Below are positions 33,066 to 40,265 of a DNA stretch of 64,000 bases, one piece after another. The DNA is from Paractinoplanes abujensis (GTDB lineage: Bacteria; Actinomycetota; Actinomycetes; Mycobacteriales; Micromonosporaceae), in the NCBI RefSeq assembly GCF_014204895.1, contig NZ_JACHMF010000001.1, forward strand, positions 2,790,001 through 2,854,000, written 5' to 3'. Within the stretch, counting starts at the first letter, position 1, and every line of letters begins with the position of its first letter. A program made the position numbers and the translations under genes. The notes beneath the pieces were generated by a model. The model had not been told where the DNA came from, ran no database searches, and was given only the letters and a program-made list of their open reading frames with translations.

Positions 33066-34910
33066 ATGCGTAACATCGGCATTCTCGCGCACGTCGACGC
33101 GGGCAAGACCACCCTGACCGAACGCATCCTTTTCGCCACCGGCGCCACGTACAAACAGGGCGAAGTGCATCACGGCACCACGGTCACCGATTTCGATCCG
33201 CAGGAACGCGAGCGCGGCATCACCATTTTCTCGGCCGCAGTCAGTTGCGACTGGCGCGGCGAGCGGCTCAACCTCATCGACACCCCGGGGCACGTCGACT
33301 TCACCGACGAGGTCGAACGGTCGCTGCGGGTGCTCGACGGCGCGGTCGTGGTGTTCGACGGCGTGGCCGGGGTCGAGCCGCAGAGCGAGGCCGTGTGGCG
33401 GCAGGCCGACCGGTACGGCGTGCCGCGCCTCGCCTTCATCAACAAGCTCGACCGGGCCGGGGCGGACTTCGAGGCCTCCGTACGGTCGTTGCGCGAACGG
33501 CTGGGCGTGACCCCGCTGGTCGTGCAGCTCCCCGTCGACGGCGGCGTGATCGACCTGGTCGGCCCGCGCCCCGATCGCGACGACGTACGCGCGGCCCGGC
33601 GGCGGCTCGAGGAAGCCGTGGCCGAGTTGCACCCGGCCGCCCTGGAGGAGCTGGGTCACATGTCGGACGGCACCCTCCGTACGGCGTTGCGTGACCTCAC
33701 GCTCAGCGGCGCCGCGGTGGTCGTGCTGGGCGGCGCGGCCTACCGCGACGTGGGGGTGCAGGCTCTGCTCGACGCGGTGGTCGGCTACCTGCCCGCGCCG
33801 TCCGGTGATCCTGCGGCCCCGCTGTCGGCGCTGGTCTTCAAGGTGCAGACGGCACGGCAGGGGCGACTGACCTTCGTACGGGTCTACGACGGCGTGCTGA
33901 CCAAGGGTGACACGGTGTGGGACGCGGCCACGGCGCGGACCGGACGCGCGGGCCGGATCCTGCGCGTGCAGGCCGATCGGGTCACCGACGTGGACCGGGC
34001 GGTGGCCGGTGACATCGTCGCGCTGGCCGGGCTCAGGAGCGCGCGGGCGGGGACGACGCTGTCCACCCGCGAGCATCCGGTGCTGCTGGAAGCCCCGCGG
34101 GCGGCCGCTCCGCTGGTGTCGGTGGCGGTCGAGGCCCGTACGCGGGCCGACGCGCAACGGCTGCCCGGGGCGCTGGCCGCGCTGGCCGAGGAGTTGAACG
34201 TGCGGGTCGAGAACGACGACGGGCAGACTCTGCTCTCCGGTCAGGGCGAGTTGCAGCTGGAGGTGGCCGTGACGAGGCTGCGCGAGGCCGGGGTGGCCGT
34301 GAACGTGGGCCGGCCCCGGGTCGCGTACCGGGAGACCGTGTTGCAGGGCGTGACCGGGTTCGTGCACCGGCACGTCAAGCAGGACGGCGGGGCCGGGCAG
34401 TTCGCGCACGTGGTGCTGGACGTGGAGCCGCTGGAGGGCACCGGGTTCGTGTTCGCCTCGGCGGTGACCGGCGGCCGGGTGCCGGCCGAGTACGTGCGGG
34501 CGGTCGAAGCCGGCTGCCGCGACGCGCTGACCGACGGCCCGCTCGACGGCCACCCCGTGGTGGGGCTGCGGGTCACGCTGGTCGACGGGGCCACGCACGT
34601 GAAGGACTCGTCCGAGACAGCCTTCCGTACGGCGGGCCGAGCCGGGCTGCGGGCGGCGCTGACCGCGTGCACGATGGCGCGGCTGGAGCCCGTGGCCGAC
34701 GTGACGGTCAGCGCGCCCGCCGACACGCTGGGCGCGGTGCTGGGCGACCTCGCGGCCCGCCGGGGCCAGGTCACCGGCTCGACGTCACAGTCGGTGACGG
34801 CGGTGGTGCCGCTGGCCGAGCTGTTCGGCTACGCGAGCGACCTGCGCAGCCGGACACGGGGCCGGGCGACCTTCTCGACGAGGCCGGCCGGGTACCGCCG
34901 CGCCGCCTGA
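33066..34910 (+). CDS. EF-G-like translational GTPase (ribosomal-protection-like)
   Basis: 614 residues. GTPase motifs: G1 [10 protein letters not shown] (9-18), G2 RERGITI (48-54), G3 DTPGH (72-76), G4 NKLD (126-129). Domain II is near 240-330, and the EF-G domain IV/V part includes [20 protein letters not shown] and [19 protein letters not shown]. It is about 80-90 residues shorter than housekeeping EF-G and lacks most of the G' insert. By size it resembles Tet(M)/OtrA ribosomal-protection proteins, but the G2 region ([20 protein letters not shown]) and domain IV are closer to EF-G. Role could be antibiotic protection or stalled-ribosome rescue. A leader peptide precedes it and a strong terminator follows. 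Confidence 0.82.
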   Translation: MRNIGILAHVDAGKTTLTERILFATGATYKQGEVHHGTTVTDFDPQERERGITIFSAAVSCDWRGERLNLIDTPGHVDFTDEVERSLRVLDGAVVVFDGVAGVEPQSEAVWRQADRYGVPRLAFINKLDRAGADFEASVRSLRERLGVTPLVVQLPVDGGVIDLVGPRPDRDDVRAARRRLEEAVAELHPAALEELGHMSDGTLRTALRDLTLSGAAVVVLGGAAYRDVGVQALLDAVVGYLPAPSGDPAAPLSALVFKVQTARQGRLTFVRVYDGVLTKGDTVWDAATARTGRAGRILRVQADRVTDVDRAVAGDIVALAGLRSARAGTTLSTREHPVLLEAPRAAAPLVSVAVEARTRADAQRLPGALAALAEELNVRVENDDGQTLLSGQGELQLEVAVTRLREAGVAVNVGRPRVAYRETVLQGVTGFVHRHVKQDGGAGQFAHVVLDVEPLEGTGFVFASAVTGGRVPAEYVRAVEAGCRDALTDGPLDGHPVVGLRVTLVDGATHVKDSSETAFRTAGRAGLRAALTACTMARLEPVADVTVSAPADTLGAVLGDLAARRGQVTGSTSQSVTAVVPLAELFGYASDLRSRTRGRATFSTRPAGYRRAA

Positions 34911-34916
34911 AACGGT

Positions 34917-34950
34917 GTCGCCCCGGGTTCCGTACCGAGCCCGGGGCGAC
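34917..34950 (+). terminator. Terminator hairpin after the EF-G-like gene
   Basis: Perfect 11-bp stem GTCGCCCCGGG (34917-34927) with its complement at 34940-34950 and a 12-nt loop, 6 bp beyond the stop codon. Confidence 0.8.
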
Positions 34951-34975
34951 GTGCCGGGGCCGGTGGGACGGGGGC

Positions 34976-34981
34976 TAACCT
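34976..34981 (+). promoter_or_regulatory. Putative -10 of a leaderless promoter (TAACCT)
   Basis: TAACCT is followed by 7 nt and the GTG at 34989; no Shine-Dalgarno is present. Confidence 0.5.
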
Positions 34982-34988
34982 GGCGTCG

Positions 34989-35417
34989 GTGGGTAACGGC
35001 GCGAGATCATCGGCGAGGCGTCCGGGCGGTGGTCCCGGTCGCCTGCCCACGCACCGCCTGGTGCTGGCGATGGCGCTGATCTCGACCGCCCCGCCGCTGG
35101 TCATCCACGAGGGCTGGCGGGGGCTGCTGGTGGCCGTGGCCGCCGTGCTCTACGCGGCCTATCTGCTGCTCGGCAAGCGCTGGCCCCGGCTGCGCCGCCG
35201 GCGGCCGGTGTCACCGCCCCGGCCCGGACGGCTGCCCTCGGCCCCACCGGAGCCGGCACCGCCCGCCCCGCCGTCCACCGGGCACGAGCCGGAGCGCGCC
35301 TCGCCCGCCCCGCCGTCCACCGGGCACGGGCCGGAGCCCACTGCGCTGCCCGCCGAGCGCCAGCCCGAAAACGCTACGCCGCCCTCCCGGTCCGGTCCAG
35401 TACGTAAGCGAGAGTAA
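34989..35417 (+). CDS. Membrane-anchored Pro-rich protein of unknown function
   Basis: 142 residues: a basic N-terminus, two closely spaced hydrophobic segments (VLAMALISTAPPLVIHEG and LLVAVAAVLYAAYLLLGKRW, about residues 24-62), then a basic patch and a Pro/Glu-rich low-complexity tail with an imperfect repeat (PAPPSTGHEPERAS, PAPPSTGHGPEPTA). No family is recognised. The tail probably lies outside a folded domain. GTG 34989 is supported by TAACCT 7 nt upstream. Confidence 0.6.
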   Translation: MGNGARSSARRPGGGPGRLPTHRLVLAMALISTAPPLVIHEGWRGLLVAVAAVLYAAYLLLGKRWPRLRRRRPVSPPRPGRLPSAPPEPAPPAPPSTGHEPERASPAPPSTGHGPEPTALPAERQPENATPPSRSGPVRKRE

Positions 35418-35511
35418 TCAGAGCGTAGTTTTTCATCCCTCGCACGCTTGCCACGAAGGGACGCCGCGCTATTGGCTCGGCGGGTTCCGACCATTTCGTG
35501 GAGGGAGCACC

Positions 35512-35679
35512 ATGACCATCGCCGATCCGCTGTCGGTCCGCGGTGCGCCGAACCTCCCCGCGGGGTTCGCCGGCACCTTCACCAGCCGGTTCGTCGCCAC
35601 GGAAGACACGGAAGACACAGGAGCCCCGGAGGCGCTGGTGGCGGCCCTGTCCGGCTTCCTGACCCCGGGTCGCTCGTGA
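35512..35679 (+). pseudogene. Alpha/beta hydrolase remnant: both ends kept, middle lost
   Basis: ATG 35512 follows GGAGGGAGCACC and encodes 55 residues. The first about 30 (MTIADPLSVRGAPNLPAGFA, then GTFTSRFVATED) match the N-terminus of epoxide-hydrolase-like alpha/beta hydrolases, while the last about 16 (PEALVAALSGFLTPGRS) match their C-terminus. The catalytic core is gone in an in-frame deletion. A tandem GGAAGACAC-type repeat (ACGGAAGAC twice, near 35599-35617) marks the junction. The TGA still overlaps the next start (GTGA, 35676-35679), so the stub may persist because it keeps downstream translation coupled. Confidence 0.7.
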
Positions 35680-36578
35680 GGGCGCCCACGCTGGACGACG
35701 CCGAGTGGCTCGACGCCGCGCCGCCCGCACTCGACGGGCACGTAGTGGCGTACGACTTCTGGACGTCGACCTGCGTCAACTGGCTGCGCACGGCACCCTG
35801 GCGCCGGGCCTGGTGGCAGGCCTACCGCGACGACGGCCTGATCGTGGTGGGCGTGCACACCCCCGAGTTCGCCTTCGAGCACGACCCGGAGCTGATCCGC
35901 CGGGCCGTGACGGCGCGCGGCATCACGTATCCGGTCGTGGCCGACAGCGACTACACGGTGTGGAAGTCGTTCGACAATCACTACTGGCCCGCGCTCTATC
36001 TGGCCGGCCGGGACGGGGTGATCCGCGACCACCACTTCGGCGAGGGCCGGTACGCCGAGTCCGAACGCACGATCCAGCGCCTGCTCGGCGTGACGCGACC
36101 GCTGACCCGGCCCGAGGCGCTGGGAGTGGAGGCCCCGGCCGACGGGGATCGCCTGAGGACACCGGAGACCTACCTGGGCTACGCGCGGGGTGAACGCTTC
36201 GCCTCCGGCGGAGGTTCCCACGCGTACGGGTATCCGGCTTTTCTGCAGTCCGGCCAGTGGGCGCTCGACGGCGACTGGACGCGCAGCGGCGAATACGCGG
36301 CCGTGCACCGCCAGGACGGCAGTGTCGCGTTCCGCTTCGAGGCCCGCGACGCCAACCTGGTGCTGGCGGCCGATGTCCCCGTGCCGTTCCGGGTGTTCCT
36401 GGACGGCCGCCCGCCCGGCGACGCCCACGGCGCCGACATCGGCCCCGACGGCCTGGGCACGGTGACCGAGGGCCGCCTGTATCAGCTGATCCGGCAGCCC
36501 GGCGCGATCACCGGACGCCACCTGGAGGTCGTCTTCCACGCCCCGGGCGCCCGGGCGTATGTCTTCACCTTCGGCTGA
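35676..36578 (+). CDS. Thioredoxin-like (redoxin) domain protein lacking the second active-site Cys
   Basis: 300 residues. Residues about 15-150 are a TlpA/DipZ-C-like redoxin domain (VVAYDFWTSTCVNWLRTAPW, GLIVVGVHTPEFAFEHDPEL, YPVVADSDYTVWKSFDNHYW, PALYLAGRDGVIRDHHFGEG). Residues about 170-300 are a beta-rich DipZ/CcdA-associated C-terminal domain. The usual CxxC reads Cys33-Val-Asn-Trp36, so only one redox Cys remains and disulfide exchange by the normal route is not possible. The GTG start overlaps the hydrolase stub stop. It may act as a peroxiredoxin-like or binding protein; no signal peptide is present. Confidence 0.78.
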   Translation: MRAPTLDDAEWLDAAPPALDGHVVAYDFWTSTCVNWLRTAPWRRAWWQAYRDDGLIVVGVHTPEFAFEHDPELIRRAVTARGITYPVVADSDYTVWKSFDNHYWPALYLAGRDGVIRDHHFGEGRYAESERTIQRLLGVTRPLTRPEALGVEAPADGDRLRTPETYLGYARGERFASGGGSHAYGYPAFLQSGQWALDGDWTRSGEYAAVHRQDGSVAFRFEARDANLVLAADVPVPFRVFLDGRPPGDAHGADIGPDGLGTVTEGRLYQLIRQPGAITGRHLEVVFHAPGARAYVFTFG

Positions 36579-36626
36579 CGGTTGAAGGGGGCGGCGGGGA
36601 TCCGGCCACGATGATAGAAAGCCCGG

Positions 36627-37346
36627 GTGGAATTTCCTGAACTGCTGCGCCTGATCGACGAGCGGTCGGCGGCCTTCACCGCCGCCGTCGCCTCCGCCCC
36701 GAGCCTCGACGCGCCCGTGCCGAGCTGTCCCGGGTGGACGCTGAGCGACCTGTCGCGGCATCTGACCGAGGGCCGGCGCAAGTGGGCGGTCATCGTCGCG
36801 GCCGGCCCCGCCGACGCTCCCCCGCCCGCCGAGCTCTGGGCGGGCGACGGTCCGCTGGCCCCGGCCACCCGGGAACTGCTGGACGCGCTGCGGACGGCCG
36901 GGCCGGACAAGGCCTGCTGGACGTGGTGGGGTGACTCGCAGTCGCCGCAGACCACCGGGGCCGCCGCCCGGCACCAGCTGCAGGAGATCGCCGTGCACAC
37001 GTACGACGCCCAGCTCACCGCGGGCGCCCCGCAACCGCTGCCCGAGGCGGTCGCGCTCGACGGGGTCGACGAGTTCGTGACCACGTGCGTCGCGACGACG
37101 AGCCCGTGGCCGCACGAGCCCGCCGTCCTCGACTACCGGGCCACCGAGGGCGGCGCGTGGCGTCTCACCTTCTCGGCCGATGGCGCCCGCGCGGTGCCGC
37201 CCGGCGACGAACCGGCCGACGTCACCGTCACCGGCTCGGCCAGCGACCTGGTGTTGCTGTGTTACGGCCGGATCGGCCCGGACGCGGTGAAGATCGACGG
37301 CGACCGGCGGGTGGTCGACCGGCTCATCGCGTGGGAGCCGGAGTAA
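36627..37346 (+). CDS. Maleylpyruvate isomerase family mycothiol-dependent enzyme
   Basis: 239 residues of the DinB-like MDMPI group. N-terminal helical bundle PVPSCPGWTLSDLSRHLTEG (metal-binding His) and ARHQLQEIAVHTYDAQL (HxxxD-like metal ligands), then a C-terminal domain (TVTGSASDLVLLCYGRIGPD) found in actinomycete members. Such enzymes use mycothiol as cofactor for isomerisation or detoxification. GTG 36627 lies 6 nt after TAGAAA, probably leaderless. The last codons are tandemly duplicated just beyond the stop (48-bp repeat). Confidence 0.83.
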   Translation: MEFPELLRLIDERSAAFTAAVASAPSLDAPVPSCPGWTLSDLSRHLTEGRRKWAVIVAAGPADAPPPAELWAGDGPLAPATRELLDALRTAGPDKACWTWWGDSQSPQTTGAAARHQLQEIAVHTYDAQLTAGAPQPLPEAVALDGVDEFVTTCVATTSPWPHEPAVLDYRATEGGAWRLTFSADGARAVPPGDEPADVTVTGSASDLVLLCYGRIGPDAVKIDGDRRVVDRLIAWEPE

Positions 37347-37400
37347 GCAACCCGGCGTGTGGTCGGCGCGCTCATCGCGCCGGAGCCGGAGTGAGCAGGG
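37311..37400. repeat. 48-bp tandem duplication of the 3' end of the MPI-family gene
   Basis: A block starting GTGGTCG at 37311 recurs at 37359 with period 48 and few mismatches (GCTCATCGCG, GGAGCCGGAGT and AGCA are shared). The second copy repeats the last codons plus a stop codon after the real stop at 37346, and ends where the oxidoreductase remnant begins. Confidence 0.75.
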
Positions 37401-37726
37401 TGGTGGTGCGCCATCGGGGAGGCGGCCGAGGTGATCGGGTTGCCGGCGCCGGAGAACGTGCCGTCGTCGACCTCCCCCGCGGTGTCCCGGAAGATCGGCG
37501 GCAGGATCGCGCCGATCCCGGCCGCGAACGGCGCCAGCTCCCGGGCCGTGATGCCCTCGGCCCGCGCCACCGCCAGGGCGTGGGCGTAGCCGGCCATCGC
37601 GGTCCAGAAGATGTCGAGCAGCGCGATGTCGTACGCGCCGTCCAGGTAGCCGATGCCGTGCGGATCCTTGCCCGGTGAGCGGTTCCAGACGGTGACCTTC
37701 TGGCCGGCCCGCCGCCTAGTACCCAC
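37400..37726 (-). pseudogene. NAD(P)-dependent oxidoreductase (imine reductase/6PGDH-like) remnant
   Basis: Read on the minus strand, AGQKVTVWNRSPGK is the second strand of a Rossmann domain of the beta-hydroxyacid dehydrogenase type, but the upstream GxGxxG is absent. It is joined directly to the C-terminal helical domain YDIALLDIFWTAMAGYAHAL, ARELAPFAAGIGAILPPIFR and NPITSAASPMAHH. Most of the NAD domain and the last helices are missing. The 3' break coincides with the end of the 48-bp duplication. It lies immediately after the SDR gene on the same strand. Confidence 0.7.
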
Positions 37727-37736
37727 CTTTGTGTGG

Positions 37737-38462
37737 CTATGCCTCGAAGCCGGCCAGCTGCTCGCCGAGCCACGGGTAGAGCTCCTCGGCCTTGGTGTTG
37801 AGGCGCGACTTGAGGTAGCGGGTCTGGTCGTCGGCCAGCACCTCGATCGAGCCGTCGGCCACGGCGTCGTAGGCCTGCGCGACCACGCTTTCGGGGCTCA
37901 CCTTGGGCACGTCCCAGCGGGCCGACATCGGAGTGTCGATCATGCCGACGAGCAGGGCGACGACCTGGGTCCCCTGGGCCCGCAACTGGAAGCGCAGGGC
38001 GTTGGTGGCCGACCACAGGGCCGCCTTGGAGGCGCCGTAACCGGTCGGGACGGGCACCCAGGCGGCCGAGGACAGGACGTTGAGCAGCGTGCCGCCGCCG
38101 TGGGCCGCGAGCACCGGCGTGAAGGCGCGCGCGAGCCGGACCGTACCGAAGAAGTTGGTCTCGAAGATCTGCCGCAGCGCCTCCTCCGGGCCGGTGATGG
38201 AGTCACCCACCGGCGCGACGGCCGCGTTGTTGATCAGCAGGTTGACGTCGCGCGCCTCCGCGGCCACCCGCTCGGCGTCGTCGGGGCTGGTCAGGTCCAG
38301 GGTGAGCGGCACGATGCGCGTGTCATTCCATTCCTTCCCCGTACGGGCGGCGGCGTAGACCTTGGCCGCGCCGCGCTGGACGGCCTGGCGCACGAAGTGC
38401 TCGCCGAGACCGCCGTTGGCCCCGGTCACGAGCACCGTACGGCCGTCGAGTGCCTGGTTCAT
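37737..38462 (-). CDS. Short-chain dehydrogenase/reductase under TetR control
   Basis: 241 residues, classical SDR length: VLVTGANGGLGEHFVRQAV (cofactor), DVNLLINNAAVAP (NNAG), SSAAWVPVPTGYGASKAALW (catalytic Ser, Tyr and Lys) and LLVGMIDTPM. The ATG at 38462 has GAAGGAG upstream. It is divergent from a TetR regulator, and two GGGGA-N3-TCCCC operators lie between, one inside its promoter. Induction by a TetR ligand is therefore expected; the carbonyl or alcohol substrate is unknown. Confidence 0.9.
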   Translation of the reverse strand: MNQALDGRTVLVTGANGGLGEHFVRQAVQRGAAKVYAAARTGKEWNDTRIVPLTLDLTSPDDAERVAAEARDVNLLINNAAVAPVGDSITGPEEALRQIFETNFFGTVRLARAFTPVLAAHGGGTLLNVLSSAAWVPVPTGYGASKAALWSATNALRFQLRAQGTQVVALLVGMIDTPMSARWDVPKVSPESVVAQAYDAVADGSIEVLADDQTRYLKSRLNTKAEELYPWLGEQLAGFEA

Positions 38463-38481
38463 CTAGACTCCTTCAATAAGT

Positions 38482-38521
38482 GGGGAGCTTCCCCGGAAGA
38501 ACTATGTGGGGACACTCCCCA
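38482..38521. promoter_or_regulatory. Two TetR operators GGGGA-N3-TCCCC in a divergent promoter
   Basis: Palindromes at 38482-38494 and 38508-38520 (extended TGGGGACACTCCCCA at 38507-38521), centres 26 bp apart. The second lies between the minus-strand TTGACT and CATAGT (18-bp spacer) serving the SDR gene; the first lies between that -10 and the SDR ribosome site. Confidence 0.75.
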
Positions 38522-38542
38522 GATAGTCAAGAAGGAGTGTTC

Positions 38543-39100
38543 ATGGCTACAGCCCGCCCGCTGCGCGCCGACGCCCAGCGCAACCGGGACGCGATCCTGG
38601 CCGCGGCCCGCGCGACGTTCGACGCCGAGGGCGTGCTGGCCTCGCTCGACGGCATCGCCCTGCGGGCCGGCGTCGGCAACGCCACGCTCTACCGCAACTT
38701 TCCGACCCGCGACGACTTGCTGGCCGCGGTCATGCAGTCGAGCATCGCCGACGCGCTGGCCGAGGCCGACGAGCTGGCCCGCACCCGCACCCCGCGCGAC
38801 GCGCTGGCCGAATGGCTGATCCGGCTCACGTGGCAGCTGCGCATCTGGCACGACCTGCCGTACTGCCTGGCCTCCGCGCACTGCGACGACGACTCCCCCA
38901 TGAAGCCCGCCGCCGACCCGCTGCTGGTCAAGACCGGCGAGTTGCTCGCGGCGGCCCAGCCGTCCGGGCCGGTCACCGCCGACGAGGTGTACGAGCTGGT
39001 GCTGGCCCTGTCGTGGGCGGTCGACCGGTTCCGCGACGACGAGGCGGGCGCGCGCCACCGGGTTTCCCTGGCCACCGCGGGGATCCTGGGTTCCGCCTGA
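38543..39100 (+). CDS. TetR-family transcriptional regulator
   Basis: 185 residues. N-terminal HTH: RNRDAILAAARATFDAEGVL, then SLDGIALRAGVGNATLYRNF and PTRDDLLAAVM, the standard TetR pattern. The C-terminal ligand domain (LIRLTWQLRIWHDLPYCLAS, VTADEVYELVLALSWAVDRF) matches the SACE_7040/YuiA-like regulators often paired with SDRs. The ATG at 38543 is preceded by GAAGGAG. It very likely represses itself and the divergent SDR through the two palindromes between them. Confidence 0.92.
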   Translation: MATARPLRADAQRNRDAILAAARATFDAEGVLASLDGIALRAGVGNATLYRNFPTRDDLLAAVMQSSIADALAEADELARTRTPRDALAEWLIRLTWQLRIWHDLPYCLASAHCDDDSPMKPAADPLLVKTGELLAAAQPSGPVTADEVYELVLALSWAVDRFRDDEAGARHRVSLATAGILGSA

Positions 39101-39125
39101 GATCGCGATCCAGCAGACTGCACCC

Positions 39126-40265
39126 ATGGCGGACGTGACAGTGCTCGGTGCGGGGGCCGCGGGGCTCGCGGTGGCGGCTCAGCTCAAGGGGCGTGGCGTC
39201 AGCTGCGTCGTGCTCGAGCGCGGCCCCGGGGTGGCCACCAGCTGGCGCGGCCGCTACGACCGGCTGCGCCTGCACACCGTGCGCGGGCTGTCCGGGCTGC
39301 CCGGCATGCCGATCCCCCGGGCCTACGGCCGCTGGGTGCGCCGCGACGATTTGGTGCGCTACTTGGAGGCGTACGCGGAACGTTTCGGTCTCGACGTGCG
39401 CACCGGCACGGCAGTCGAACACATCAAACCCGGCGACGGCCGCTGGTCGCTGCAACTCGCCGACGGCAGCGAACACGTCACGGGCACATTGATCGTCGCC
39501 ACCGGCTATCTGCACACGCCGGAGGTGCCGCAATGGCCCGGCCTGTCGTCGTGGACGGGCCGGCTGATCCATTCCGCGGAATACCGCAATGCGCAACCCT
39601 TCCAGGGCCGCGACGTGCTCGTGGTCGGCCCCGGGAACAGCGGTGCCGAAATCGCCACGGACCTGGCCGAGGGCGGCGCCGCTTCGGTCAGCCTGGCCAT
39701 CCGCACGCCACCGCACATCGTCCGCCGCTCCACCGCGGGCTGGCCGGCGCAGCTGAACGGCCTGCTCCTGGGCGGCGTCCTCCCCGAGCCGGTCTTCAAC
39801 GCGATCGCCGCCACCATGGCCAGAGCCGAGGTGCCAAACCTTTCCCCGTACGGGCTCGAACGCCCCACCGAGGGCCTCAAGACGCGCCTGCGCACGCAGC
39901 GCTACGTGCCGCTGCAAGACGTGGGAATCGTCCGCGACATCGTGTCCGGCCGGGTGAAGCCGGTCGCCGCAGTGCAAGGCTTCACGGAATCCTCCGTGCT
40001 GCTGGCCGACGGTTCCACCACGGAGCCGGACGTCGTGGTGGCGGCCACGGGCTACGGCACCGGATTGCGCGAGATGTTCGACGACCCATCACTGTTCGAC
40101 GAGACCGGAGTGCCGCTCGTGCACGGAGGTGCAGCGGCCCGGCCGGGGCTGTACTTCATGGGCTACGACGTGACCCTGGGCGGCATGCTGCGCCAGCTGG
40201 CCATCGAGTCGCGGCGGGTGGCCCGGGCCGTTGTTCCCACGGCTCAGACCCGGCGTGGGTCGTAA
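39126..40265 (+). CDS. Flavin-containing NADPH monooxygenase-like oxidoreductase
   Basis: 379 residues of the FMO/YUCCA-like group. FAD motif VLGAGAAGLAVAAQLKGRGV at the N-terminus, substrate-loop WRGRYDRLRLHTVRGLSGLP, linker YLHTPEVPQWPGLSSWTGRL, NADPH motif VLVVGPGNSGAEIATDLAEG and a C-terminal ATG-motif VVVAATGYGTG followed by MGYDVTLGGMLRQLAIESRR. It would hydroxylate or oxidise a small substrate. CAGACT lies 6 nt before the ATG, possibly a leaderless start. Its 3' end overlaps the convergent STAND gene by 22 bp. Confidence 0.9.
   Translation: MADVTVLGAGAAGLAVAAQLKGRGVSCVVLERGPGVATSWRGRYDRLRLHTVRGLSGLPGMPIPRAYGRWVRRDDLVRYLEAYAERFGLDVRTGTAVEHIKPGDGRWSLQLADGSEHVTGTLIVATGYLHTPEVPQWPGLSSWTGRLIHSAEYRNAQPFQGRDVLVVGPGNSGAEIATDLAEGGAASVSLAIRTPPHIVRRSTAGWPAQLNGLLLGGVLPEPVFNAIAATMARAEVPNLSPYGLERPTEGLKTRLRTQRYVPLQDVGIVRDIVSGRVKPVAAVQGFTESSVLLADGSTTEPDVVVAATGYGTGLREMFDDPSLFDETGVPLVHGGAAARPGLYFMGYDVTLGGMLRQLAIESRRVARAVVPTAQTRRGS

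Noticed and set aside
33066..34910. Direct naming as a tet or otrA resistance gene
   Set aside because: Length fits, but G2 and domain IV resemble EF-G; a resistance label would overstate what is visible.
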